Source of the DNA: Brassica napus
Taxonomy: Eukaryota > Streptophyta > Magnoliopsida > Brassicales > Brassicaceae
Length of the DNA stretch: 64,000 bases
Direction of reading: 5' to 3'
Assembly (NCBI RefSeq): GCF_020379485.1
Contig: NC_063442.1
Span: forward strand, 16,304,009 to 16,368,008
Of the stretch, positions 35,809 to 44,988 are shown in pieces. A program made the translations under genes and the position numbers. How positions within the stretch are numbered: the stretch's first letter is position 1; the number at the start of each line of letters is the position of its first letter. The notes beneath the pieces were generated by a model, which saw nothing but the letters and a program-made list of their open reading frames with translations, was not told where the DNA came from and ran no database searches.

Positions 35809-37947
35809 ATGATTAATAGCTTAAGCAATATGAAGAACTACAACGAGAAACGTGTAAGATGTTGTGAGTACATCAAAGCTCTTGAAGAAGAACGCCGCAA
35901 GATCAATGTCTTCCAACGCGAGCTTCCTCTTTGCTTAGAGCTTGTCACTCAGGGTAATAAATCTATAAATACATAGCATCTACGTATACGATATATATGT
36001 ATAAACACAAGTACATGTGTAACTATTACATTTTTGCAGTATTTTTAATTTCAAGTTTGTGGTTTTTTGTATTTGAACTTTTCAATATGTATATGAACAA
36101 AAGTTTTTTTCATATGCTATTTAATTTTGATTTAAATATGTATGAGATCTATATATATATATACTGAAAGGGGTTTGTACCTATATATTTTTGAAGATTT
36201 TAATTATCTATGGATTTGGGAATTTAGCGATCGAGACATATAAAAAGGAGATATCAGAGGCGACAATGGAGAACTTGTGCGGACAATCGGAGTGCTCCGA
36301 GCAAACGACCGGAGAATGTGGGGGCATCCTGGATCTATTTAGACCTATCAAACACTCTTCAACCTCCTTAGAAGGGGAAGAAGAAGAGGTTGATGCTGAT
36401 GATGAACATGAATCTAATGAAACTGGCCTAGATTGCGATGACAAGAACATGAAATCTGAATGGCTCAAGTCTGTTCAGCTCTGGAACCAACCTGACTCCG
36501 TTCTTTCTAAGAAATTGGTAAGATTCTACTTTGAATATATTTTTGTTATTTGTATAAATGTTTGATAAATGAATTTAATATGTTATTCTAGCTTTAAAAA
36601 TGCCGATATATAATATTTGGACTGGAACAATCTGAAGATATTGAAATTTCTTTTTTTTTTCAGAATAAATATGATAAAACGGAAAGATTATGGCCTTGAT
36701 TGTTTGGAATGCATTGCATTCGTGTTTTTATGAGAATTTTAATATTTGTGTTCTTTAAATGTAATATATACTTTTATATTTCTATTCACCGTTTGACTTT
36801 TTCATATGTAGTTAACAAAGAAAAGCCATATCATGTAAACGCAATTGCAAACAAGTATTAACTCATAACTCGAAAATCTTAGGTTTAAATCTGTCTTGCG
36901 TTTTCAGGAACGCTCACAACAGGAGACAGAAACGGTGGTAGAAGCGATAAACGGAAATGACAACGGAACAACGTCTCATCAGCCGCCATGTTATGAAACG
37001 AGCAACGGAAAAAGCGGCGACGATAAATCTCAGGCGAGTATTAGCGGTCGGCAAAAGATGGAGGCGGAAAAAGACATCAGCGGTGGTAGCGGCGGGATAG
37101 GGCGGAGAAAGCATAGGCGGTGTTGGTCACATGAGTTGCACAGACGCTTCTTGAACACTCTTAAACAGCTTGGTGGTCCTCATGGTGCGTTTCTTGATTT
37201 CATTTAACATTTTCAAGATTCATAATTTTGATATATAGGGTTCAGGGGATTCAATTAATTTATATTGTAATAACGACATTTTGCAGTAGCTACTCCGAAA
37301 CAGATAAGAGAGCTAATGAAGGTTGATGGGTTAACAAATGATGAAGTTAAAAGTCATTTGCAGGTTAAGTCACTTCCATAATTGGTACAAAATTCATTTA
37401 ATAGTAAAACTAGCTTATACGATAAAAATAGAATTTCCATAATTGGTACAAAAAAAAATAAATATGTTTCTTGCCAAATTAAGTCACTTCCACACGTGAA
37501 TTTTTGAAGACTACAGTAAAAGTTTATCGATTTATTCTTTTTACAAAACTGCGACTTTTTTTTTGTCAAAACTGCGATTAGACCTTAAATTTATTTATTT
37601 ATCTTCAAAAATTTTGCCCACATATTTAATTAAAATATTTCTTCTTGGATGATAAATAGAAATACAGGCTGCATACAAGACGACCTGGCCAAACAATTCC
37701 TAACAAGAGAGATTCTCAAACGCAACATTTCGTAGTCGTCGGTGGGATATGGGTCCCTCAAGCTAGCCACTCCACGGCCAATGCTGCCACAGCGGGTGAG
37801 ACCACCATCGGGATTTATGGTCCGTTGCAAGCAGAGTGGCCGAGCCAATCAAATTTTGGTCGGACTATTTCGGAAGAAAGATCACGATGCTCTAACAAAG
37901 GAATTATTCGGTGTAGCTCTCCTGCAATGTCTTCTTCTACTCGTTGA
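35809..37947 (+). CDS. HHO1: HHO/NIGT1-type GARP transcriptional repressor, truncated by an LTR
   Basis: Exons: 35809-35953, 36228-36517, 36908-37184, 37287-37363 and 37660-37947, all with GT-AG introns and consistent phase, giving 358 residues. The N-terminal part ([29 protein letters not shown]) is the conserved NIGT1 coiled region; residues 211 to about 270 are the G2-like MYB domain ([44 protein letters not shown]). NIGT1/HHO factors are nuclear repressors acting in nitrate and phosphate-starvation signalling. Position next to tandem AOC genes points to HHO1 (At3g25790) more than its paralogue HRS1. The stop TGA (37945-37947) is the first three bases of an inserted Athila LTR; nine native C-terminal codons are displaced to 44959-44985. 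Confidence 0.9.
37374..37453. repeat. 19-bp direct repeat in HHO intron 4
   Basis: TTCCATAATTGGTACAAAA occurs at 37374-37392 and 37435-37453, and TTAAGTCACTTCCA recurs at about 37365 and 37479. The donor-proximal part of the intron has been duplicated in pieces. Confidence 0.65.
37544..37577 (-). mobile_element. Ultra-short poly(A) insert in HHO intron 4
   Basis: CAAAACTGCGA at 37544-37554 and 37567-37577 flanks a 12-nt insert CTTTTTTTTTGT, which reads ACAAAAAAAAAG on the minus strand. Confidence 0.6.
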
Positions 37948-39398
37948 TGTTAAGAGTTTTCAAGGCTCCTAAGACAAATGTTGTAGTATAAAAGATTGTC
38001 GAACCAGTTCTGAGGGATATCAAAGCACTGAGAATGCAAGTACTCAATTAATCTAAGTGCAACCAATGATTTAGATGAGTTTTAAACTATGACTAAAACT
38101 AGAAAGCAATAACAGAATGATACTTTCTTAACTAAAGGAAAAGAGAACTCATGGGCATAGGGATTAGACCTTGGGTGATCAAGTATCGAACTAAGGATGG
38201 CAAATGATCAATCAAACTATCAACCTTAAGCCTAGACACAATTCTAAGCAAGCTCTATGTCTAGATGAATGCTCATTTGCTAACATATCTCAAACATCAA
38301 ATGTCTTTGGTTGAATAATATGAAAGCAATCATTACTAACAAGTCTATTAGCTATCTTAGCATCTTTAACAACAAATGTCTTTGGCAAAGTATACTAAAA
38401 GCCTAGGAGAGTTGTCTCGGGCATTTCATCGAACACCTTTCGGGTGAGAAATGCCTAAGGATCAACAACTGAGTGGCCAACTCAGAAGATGCATTATGAT
38501 TACTCTACTAGCAAGGAAATATGAATGATCTACACTAAAACATCCTAGCTCTAACCTAATCACCCTTAATCTCCCTAACCCATGAATTCCAAAGGTGATT
38601 ACTCACTAATCTCCATGATTCCTCTTAAACCCATATTGGATTTCAGATTAATCATGTAGAGAAATAGATAAAAAATCAACAAGAACACAAGAACATAACA
38701 AATCAAAACCCAAAAGATGAACTTCTCAAGAGAGTTCTTGTGTATTTCTCAATAGATCAAAAGATAGAAATCTGCCTCTGGTGGCTACAAAAGGTTTAAA
38801 ACATAGGTTTTAGAAATGTAAAACGTGCATAATGAAATGACCAAAAGGCCCTTAAGTAAAATAGAAATCGAGCAGATAATAGGCGCGGAGCGACCTCGGC
38901 ATGTCGCTCCGGCCTTCGGGAGCGACCTCAGTGGGTCGCTCTGAGAGGTCGCTCCGGGCTTCGCTTCTTGTCGTCTCGCCATAGAGACGCGAGCGACCTC
39001 GGGGTGTCGCTTTGGGAGGTCGCTCCGAGAGGGATGTGAGATGCGAGCGACCTCGGTGCGTCGCTTTGGGCAAGTCGCTCTGGGCTTCCAACGGGATGAA
39101 TATGGCGAGCGACTTCACGGGGTCGCTCTAGCTAGGTCGCTCTGAGAGGTGCTTTGGAGCGACCTCATGACGTCGCTGCGGAACCTCGCTCCCATGCTCT
39201 GCTCGTCCAATGATCACCTGTTTCACGTCCTTTAAGCTCCAAATGCATCCAAATGTCCCCAAGAACTCCATGTGGCACTCCAACACCTAATGAGGACAAT
39301 GAATGCAAAATGCAACCTAGACATGGCTAAATCCTAATCTATATGATGAAAATGCTAATGGATGAATGGATAAAACAATGCAAATATGCAAGATATCA
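37945..39398 (-). repeat. Athila 3' LTR
   Basis: 1454 bp, starting TGATGTTAAG and ending AAGATATCA on the plus strand. Its first three bases form the stop codon of the HHO gene. It lacks 13 bp in the GAGCGAC repeat region relative to the other LTR. Confidence 0.93.
38888..39200. repeat. Palindromic GAGCGAC/GTCGCTC array in the 3' LTR
   Basis: Six GAGCGAC(C/T)TC half-sites are each followed within about 4-6 nt by GTCGCT, with extra GTCGCTC copies between them. Each unit can fold into a short hairpin. GC content is far above that of the surroundings. Confidence 0.85.
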
Positions 39399-39434
39399 AC
39401 TCCCCCAAACTTGTTCTTTTACTTGTCCACAAGT
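39399..39434 (-). promoter_or_regulatory. Polypurine tract and hairpin at the Athila 3' LTR
   Basis: On the minus strand GTTTGGGGGAGT (39410-39399) directly precedes the 3' LTR and is the likely plus-strand primer. On the interior side there is a perfect ACTTGT-CC-ACAAGT hairpin (39421-39434). Confidence 0.75.
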
Positions 39435-40790
39435 GAACTTTCTAGAACTCATAGGGAGAGAGGTTGAAGGAGGGAGCACATAGCCAAAAGAAACACAACT
39501 AGCACACTCTCTTATTACACTCTAGCTTCTCTAGGCCTATCTTAACTCTTTTTGTTCTTACACTCATCATCAAGCATCCACACATTCAAATCAACCAACT
39601 CTCACATTCATTAAGCACAAAACATCAGGTGAATTCTTGCAAATGGTCAGTTGGTCCAAGTCATTTGGTTGGGTAAGGGAAGGCTTTTATTCAAGTGATT
39701 CAAGAGGTTCAAAACATATGATCTTTAAGGTGGTTTACTCTCAAAACAAGTAGCCTTGACATTGCACATAATATATCTAAGAAAGGGACCAACTCATGCA
39801 TACAATGCTCAATCTCCATTGTTCTACCCTTTTCCCAAACATACAATTACACAATCATTCCCAAATGTCAAACCCAACTCACATCTCTCACCAAAAGATC
39901 CTAAGAACTTTAACTCCTTCTCTTTGAAATCTACAAGGGATTTTTCACAACCTCAAAACATTTCTTAGCTCCTAACAACTTTGCTAGCCCCCTTTTTCTT
40001 TTTTTTTTTTTTTTTTTTTTTCTCTTTTTTTTCGTTTTTCTTTTTCCCTTTTTTTTTTTTTTAGGCTGGGGGCCAAGACTTTTCAAAACTTGAGCTAGAG
40101 GCTTCTATACTGGTCCCAATAAAACAATTCACTTAAGCACAAAGAGTCTATTCTTTTCCTTTTTCATTTCTCCCCAATCATAATCACAACACTCACCCCC
40201 ACCTATAGCTAGACAATAGAGTGTCCAATCTAGCAAGAATGAAGATCAAGCATTGTCGTTCCCGATACTCTCAACATTATGCACATGTAAGACTTTCCGA
40301 AAAAGGCCTCACTCATCAAACAATGAAAGCTTTATAGGAGGAAAAGGTTTTGGGAGTGGTCTACCACTAGAGTTTGTCAAAAAAGATTGGTATAAAAGAT
40401 GTGACAACTCAAGTGTGTATAGCCATGACTCAGTACACAAGGGACCATGAGCAAGAAGCATTAAGTTCGTTCAGTTCAAATAAGGTTGTAGTTGGCTTCA
40501 AAGACTGAGTTTCAGCAATCAACAAGTTTCAGGAAGAGTTTTCAAGGCTCGAAACATACAAGTCTTTTTGAGAGGTGCAAAAGCTAGTCAAGTGCAACGT
40601 AGTGTTCTTTACAAGGCATTCAAAATCATTGCTCCCAATGCAAGTGAATGCAACCTATATGCTCTAGACTCTCCTAAAAATGCAAATGGTGCAAACTAAA
40701 TGATTGATTTTTTTTTTATCTATGCAAATAGGTATGCCATGCATGACTCAATGAAACAACATCAAAGCAAACATGATCAAATACTTGGTA
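39435..40790. other. Athila interior, non-coding
   Basis: No open frame of interest. It contains a long T-rich tract (about 39995-40063) and occupies the place where pol and env would be in a full Athila element. Confidence 0.6.
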
Positions 40791-40824
40791 CCTCCCCCAA
40801 ACTTGAGTTACACAGTCTCTGTGT
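40791..40824 (-). promoter_or_regulatory. Second, internal polypurine-like tract with hairpin
   Basis: CCTCCCCCAAACTTG repeats the motif beside the 3' LTR and is again followed by a perfect stem, ACACAG-TCT-CTGTGT (40810-40824). It lies about 80 bp downstream of the protease frame. Confidence 0.55.
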
Positions 40825-40907
40825 CGTCAAGTAGAGAGAGATACCGAAAAGAAGACTAATATGCAAAAATGAAATGGTATATACAAGGGAGTGTGGTGGG
40901 TTACCTT

Positions 40908-42494
40908 CTATGGGAAATGAGTAGAGGGAGATGCTCCCTCTTCGTCGTCCTCAGGTGGTAACTCTTCAAGGTGCTCATCAGCAGGAGTGCCCATCTCTTC
41001 AATGTAGAAGGCTTGCCCGAACACAGTTGGTTTCCTCATTTTCCTCTTGATGTCAAAGTGGAGGATGTTCTCTTTACCCAAATGGAGATCAATCGTGCCT
41101 TCCTTCACATTAACAATAGCTCCTGCTGTAGCTAAGAATGGCCTTCCTAGAATCAATGGGTCTTGAGCCTCCTCACCCATCTCAAGCACCACAAAATCTG
41201 TAGGTATCTCATACCTTCCAATCTTCACAGGGAGGTCCTCTAAGATGCCCACAGGATACTTCACTGAACGATCAGCTAACACCAGAGAGAGTCTACACTT
41301 CTTGTACTGAGTGAATCCAAGCTTCTTTGCAACAGACAAAGGCATCAAGCTGACACTAGCTCCCAAATCGCAGAGACTTTTCTCAAATACCATAGGTCCA
41401 AGAGCACAAGGTAGTGTGAAGCTTCCTGGATCCTCTAATTTCTCTGGAACATCAAGCCTCTGGATGATGGCATTGCACTCATGGGTAAGAATCATCATGC
41501 CTTCCATCTCCTTCTTCTTTGCAGCTACAACATCTTTCAGGAACTTGCTGTATTGAGGAATCAACATGAAAGCATCGATGATGGGCATTGCAACCTGAGC
41601 TTCACTCATTTGCTTCTCAAACAGAGCCTTGTACTTCTCTAGCAGCTGCCTCTTGAATCTACCTGGGAATGGAAGCTTGGGTTCATAGGGAAGAGGAACA
41701 AAAGAACTTTCACTTGCTGGAATAACAACCTCACCATCCTTTACTGTCTTCTTCTCTTCCCCAACCTTTCCTTTACCTTTGGCTTCCACTATCTTCTCCA
41801 AGATCTCGTCATTGATCTTCTCATCAACAATCACCACTTCATCATCTATGTTGATGGCAACCCCCTCACCTAGTTTCTCAGCATCCTTGGTGAGGGTTCT
41901 AGGAGGTAACTGCTTACCACTCCTAAGGGTGATAGCTTTGGCCTCCTTGGGATTTTGGTCAGACTTTCCAGGTAGAGATCCTTGCTGGCGATTCTGGTGA
42001 GTGTTCATGGAAGCAAATTGATTCTCTAAATTCCTGACTGTAGAAGCAAGGTGTGAGAATTTGTTGTTGAGCTCATTGTAGCTCCCATCAATCTTGGAAT
42101 GAAGGTTCTTCAACTCATAACCAACTTGCTTCTCACTTCTAGTCTGAGACTCCAAGATTTGTTTCAGTAAGGTATCAGTGCTGCTCTCTTGAGGAGCAGA
42201 GGAACCAGACGAGGGGTTTTGCTGAGGCTGATAGCTGCCTTGCTGGTTGTTTCTAGGCGGATAACCACTCTGTTGGTTGTTGGGATAGGATTTCTGTTGG
42301 TAGTTGTTGTACTGAAAGTTGGGCTCCTTTTTGTACCAGCTACCATTGTTGTTGATGAAACACAACTCCTCTTGACCTTCCAAACCCTCAACCTCATTGA
42401 CAGCAAGTGGATCTTCCTGCTTGGAGTTACCAACAAACTTCAGCTGCTCTTGGGTTGCTTTTTCAGCAATGAGTAGGTCGATCTTGTCTTCCAA
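40908..42494 (-). CDS. Athila gag C-terminal part and aspartic-protease-like domain
   Basis: A 528-codon frame. After an Asn/Gln/Pro-rich linker (NNQQSGYPPRNNQQ) and a Lys/Glu-rich basic segment, it has the Athila protease region, with LPCALGPMVF, LCDLGASVSLMPLS (the DSGA-like site is here DLGA), VKYPVGILEDLPVKIG and LILGRPFLATAGAIV. The Ser-to-Leu change in the active-site triad is typical of this family's annotated gag-protease proteins, but proteolytic activity is unproven. The frame should continue from the upstream gag ORF; a one-base frame change near 42515 separates them. The start Met at 42494 is therefore probably internal. Confidence 0.85.
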   Translation of the reverse strand: MEDKIDLLIAEKATQEQLKFVGNSKQEDPLAVNEVEGLEGQEELCFINNNGSWYKKEPNFQYNNYQQKSYPNNQQSGYPPRNNQQGSYQPQQNPSSGSSAPQESSTDTLLKQILESQTRSEKQVGYELKNLHSKIDGSYNELNNKFSHLASTVRNLENQFASMNTHQNRQQGSLPGKSDQNPKEAKAITLRSGKQLPPRTLTKDAEKLGEGVAINIDDEVVIVDEKINDEILEKIVEAKGKGKVGEEKKTVKDGEVVIPASESSFVPLPYEPKLPFPGRFKRQLLEKYKALFEKQMSEAQVAMPIIDAFMLIPQYSKFLKDVVAAKKKEMEGMMILTHECNAIIQRLDVPEKLEDPGSFTLPCALGPMVFEKSLCDLGASVSLMPLSVAKKLGFTQYKKCRLSLVLADRSVKYPVGILEDLPVKIGRYEIPTDFVVLEMGEEAQDPLILGRPFLATAGAIVNVKEGTIDLHLGKENILHFDIKRKMRKPTVFGQAFYIEEMGTPADEHLEELPPEDDEEGASPSTHFP

Positions 42495-43351
42495 AGCTTT
42501 GATTTCTCTTTCCTCGTCTGCTTATCATCTGTTCTACTGCCTCTGTCGTGGTCTCCACTGTAGACTGCATCACTCTTTACCATGTTGTCAACCAGCTCTT
42601 CTGCATCCTCCTCAGTTCTCCCCAAGAAGAACCCATTGCTAGCTGTATCCAGTCTGGCTCTGTACTTAGGAAGAGCACCACGGTAGAATGTGCTCAGCAA
42701 GCTCTCCTTAGAAAAGCCATGGTGTGGGCATTGAGCTTGGTAGCCCTTGAATCTCTCCCAGGCTTCACTGAAGCCTTCCAAGTTCTTCTGTTGAAAGCTG
42801 GAAATCTCGTTTCTCAGCTTAGCAGTTCTTGAAGTAGAGAAGAACTTCTCCAAGAATGCTTTCTTGCAGTCATCCCAAGTGGTGATGGAGTCGCTGGGTA
42901 GAGACTTCTCCCACTGACGTGCCTTATCCCCCAAAGAGAAAGGGAATAGCTTGAGCTTTAAGGCATCTTCGGACACACCATTGGTTTTTGACAACCCACA
43001 GTAGCTGTCGAACCTGTCCAAGTGATCAAATGGATCCTCTAGAGCCAAGCCATGATACTTGTTGTTCTCAATCACATTGAGGAGTCCTGATTTGATCTCA
43101 AAGTTGTTGGCTGCCACAGCGGGTGCTCGGATTCCCAATCTATGACCATGAATGTTGGGGCGGTCGTAAGTGCCAATGGGTCGAGCTGCTCGCTGTTGGT
43201 TTTGAGGTATGTCTCCCATATCAGTACTCAATCTCTGCAAGTGAGCCTGTTGCTCTTCTTCTCTTCTATTTCTAGCACACTCTCTCTCTAAAGCTCTGAT
43301 GTCTGCAGCTATTGGAACTAGGTTTGATGGACCCCTGCTCCTCAAGTTCAT
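42440..43351 (-). CDS. Athila gag N-terminal part
   Basis: I take the Met of MNLRSRGPSNLVPIAAD (43351) as start; the open frame extends 24 hydrophobic codons further upstream toward the primer site. It contains the retrotransposon gag domain (DPFDHLDRF, LFPFSLGDKARQW, FLEKFFSTSRTAKLR, WERFKGYQAQCPHHG). Gag forms the particle that packages the RNA. Near 42515 the frame departs from the conserved continuation (EEREIKALEDKIDLLIAEK is in the neighbouring frame), so the last residues are nonsense produced by a frameshift. Confidence 0.85.
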   Translation of the reverse strand: MNLRSRGPSNLVPIAADIRALERECARNRREEEQQAHLQRLSTDMGDIPQNQQRAARPIGTYDRPNIHGHRLGIRAPAVAANNFEIKSGLLNVIENNKYHGLALEDPFDHLDRFDSYCGLSKTNGVSEDALKLKLFPFSLGDKARQWEKSLPSDSITTWDDCKKAFLEKFFSTSRTAKLRNEISSFQQKNLEGFSEAWERFKGYQAQCPHHGFSKESLLSTFYRGALPKYRARLDTASNGFFLGRTEEDAEELVDNMVKSDAVYSGDHDRGSRTDDKQTRKEKSKLWKTRSTYSLLKKQPKSS

Positions 43352-43461
43352 ACACCTGTAGATTAAAGGGAGGTGAAGAAAGAGAATCAGTAACAAAAGA
43401 AAATAAAAATGACTTAGTCTCAAGCAAGTGACTAAATCTCAATGTTCAAATCTACTCAGAA

Positions 43462-43477
43462 TTTGGCAACGGCGCCA
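43462..43477 (-). promoter_or_regulatory. Athila primer-binding site
   Basis: On the minus strand TGGCGCCGTTGCCAAA starts three bases after the 5' LTR. The TGGCGCCGTTGCC core is the tRNA-Asp-type primer site reported for Athila elements. Confidence 0.85.
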
Positions 43478-43480
43478 ATT

Positions 43481-44953
43481 TGATGTTAAGAGTTTTCAAG
43501 GCTCCTAAGACAAATGTTGTAGTATAAAAGATTGTCGAACCAGTTCTGAGGGATATCAAAGCACTGAGAATGCAAGTACTCACTTAATCTAAGTGCAACC
43601 AATGATTTAGATGAGTTTTAAACTATGACTAAAACTAGAAAGCAATAACAGAATGATACTTTCTTGACTAAAGGAAAAGAGAACTCATGGGCATAGGGAT
43701 TAGACCTTGGGTGATCAAGTATCGAACTAAGGATGGCAAATGATCAATCAAACTATCAACCTTAAGCCTAGACACAATTCTAAGCAAGCTCTATGTCTAG
43801 ATGAATGCTCATTTGCTAACATATCTCAAACATCAAATGTCTTTGGTTGAATAATATGAAAGCAATCATTACTAACAAGTCTATTAGCTATCTTAGCATC
43901 TTTAACAACAAATGTCTTTGGCAAAGTATACTAAAAGCCTAGGAGAGTTGTCTCGGGCATTTCATCGAACACCTTTCGGGTGAGAAATGCCTAAGGATCA
44001 ACAACTGAGTGGCCAACTCAGAAGATGCATTATTATTACTCTACTAGCAAGGAAATATGAATGATCTACACTAAAACATCCTAGCTCTAACCTAATCACC
44101 CTTAATCTCCCTAACCCATGAATTCCAAAGGTGATTACTCACTAATCTCCATGATTCCTCTTAAACCCATATTGGATTTCAGATTAATCATGTAGAGAAA
44201 TAGATAAGAAATCAACAAGAACACAAGAACATAACAAATCAAAACCCAAAAGATGAACTTCTCAAGAGAGTTCTTGTGTATTTCTCAATAGATCAAAAGA
44301 TAGAAGATAATCTGCCTCTGGTGGCTACAAAACTGGTTTAAAACATAGGTTTTAGAAATGTAAAACGTGCATAATGAAATGACCAAAAGGCCCTTAAGTA
44401 AAATAGAAATCGAGCAGATAATAGGCGCGGAGCGACCTCGGCATGTCGCTCCGACAAGTCGCTCCGGCCTTCGGGAGCGACCTCAGTGGGTCGCTCTGAG
44501 AGGTCGCTCCGGGCTTCGCTTCTTGTCGTCTCGCCATAGAGACGCGAGCGACCTCGGGGTGTCGCTTTGGGAGGTCGCTCCGAGAGGGGTGTGAGATGCG
44601 AGCGACCTCGGTGCGTCGCTTTGGGCAAGTCGCTCTGGGCTTCCAACGGGATGAATATGGCGAGCGACTTCACGGGGTCGCTCTAGCTAGGTCGCTCTGA
44701 GAGGTGCTTTGGAGCGACCTCATGACGTCGCTGCGGAACCTCGCTCCCATGCTCTGCTCGTCCAATGATCACCTGTTTCACGTCCTTTAAGCTCCAAATG
44801 CATCCAAATGTCCCCAAGAACTCCATGTGGCACTCCAACACCTAATGAGGACAATGAATGCAAAATGCAACCTAGACATGGCTAAATCCTAATCTATATA
44901 ATGAAAATGCTAATGGATGAATGGATAAAACAATGCAAATATGCAAGATATCA
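43481..44953 (-). repeat. Athila 5' LTR
   Basis: 1473 bp, containing the element's promoter, which fires on the minus strand through gag toward the HHO exons. It includes a fuller copy of the GAGCGAC array (about 44430-44757). It differs from the other LTR by six substitutions by eye. Confidence 0.93.
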
Positions 44954-44988
44954 CTCGTACAAAGACTAAAGATGCAAAACTATCATAA
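44954..44988 (+). pseudogene. HHO1: Displaced 3' coding end of the HHO gene
   Basis: After the duplicated CTCGT the native frame resumes: TKTKDAKLS then TAA at 44986-44988. This closely resembles the C-terminus of Arabidopsis HHO1 as remembered. These nine codons are no longer joined to the gene. Confidence 0.88.

Larger units (their letters stand above)
37945..44953 (-). mobile_element. Athila-type non-autonomous LTR retrotransposon inserted in HHO exon 5
   Basis: A 7009-bp element on the minus strand, with LTRs 37945-39398 and 43481-44953, TG...CA ends and the 5-bp duplication CTCGT at 37940-37944 and 44954-44958. The primer site matches a tRNA-Asp 3' end (TGGCGCCGTTGCC), as used by Athila. 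The 4.1-kb interior has gag and a protease-like region only; RT, RNase H, integrase and env are missing, so movement needs another element. By eye the LTRs differ by 6 substitutions and three indels (13, 4 and 2 bp), implying a recent insertion. Confidence 0.95.

Noticed and set aside
42440..42520. Programmed frameshift between the two Athila gag ORFs
   Set aside because: Athila gag is normally one frame and no slippery site was evident; a one-base mutation is simpler.
44419..44757. Regularly spaced GAGCGAC units considered as a CRISPR-like array
   Set aside because: It lies in both LTRs of a plant retrotransposon, and unit lengths and spacers are irregular.
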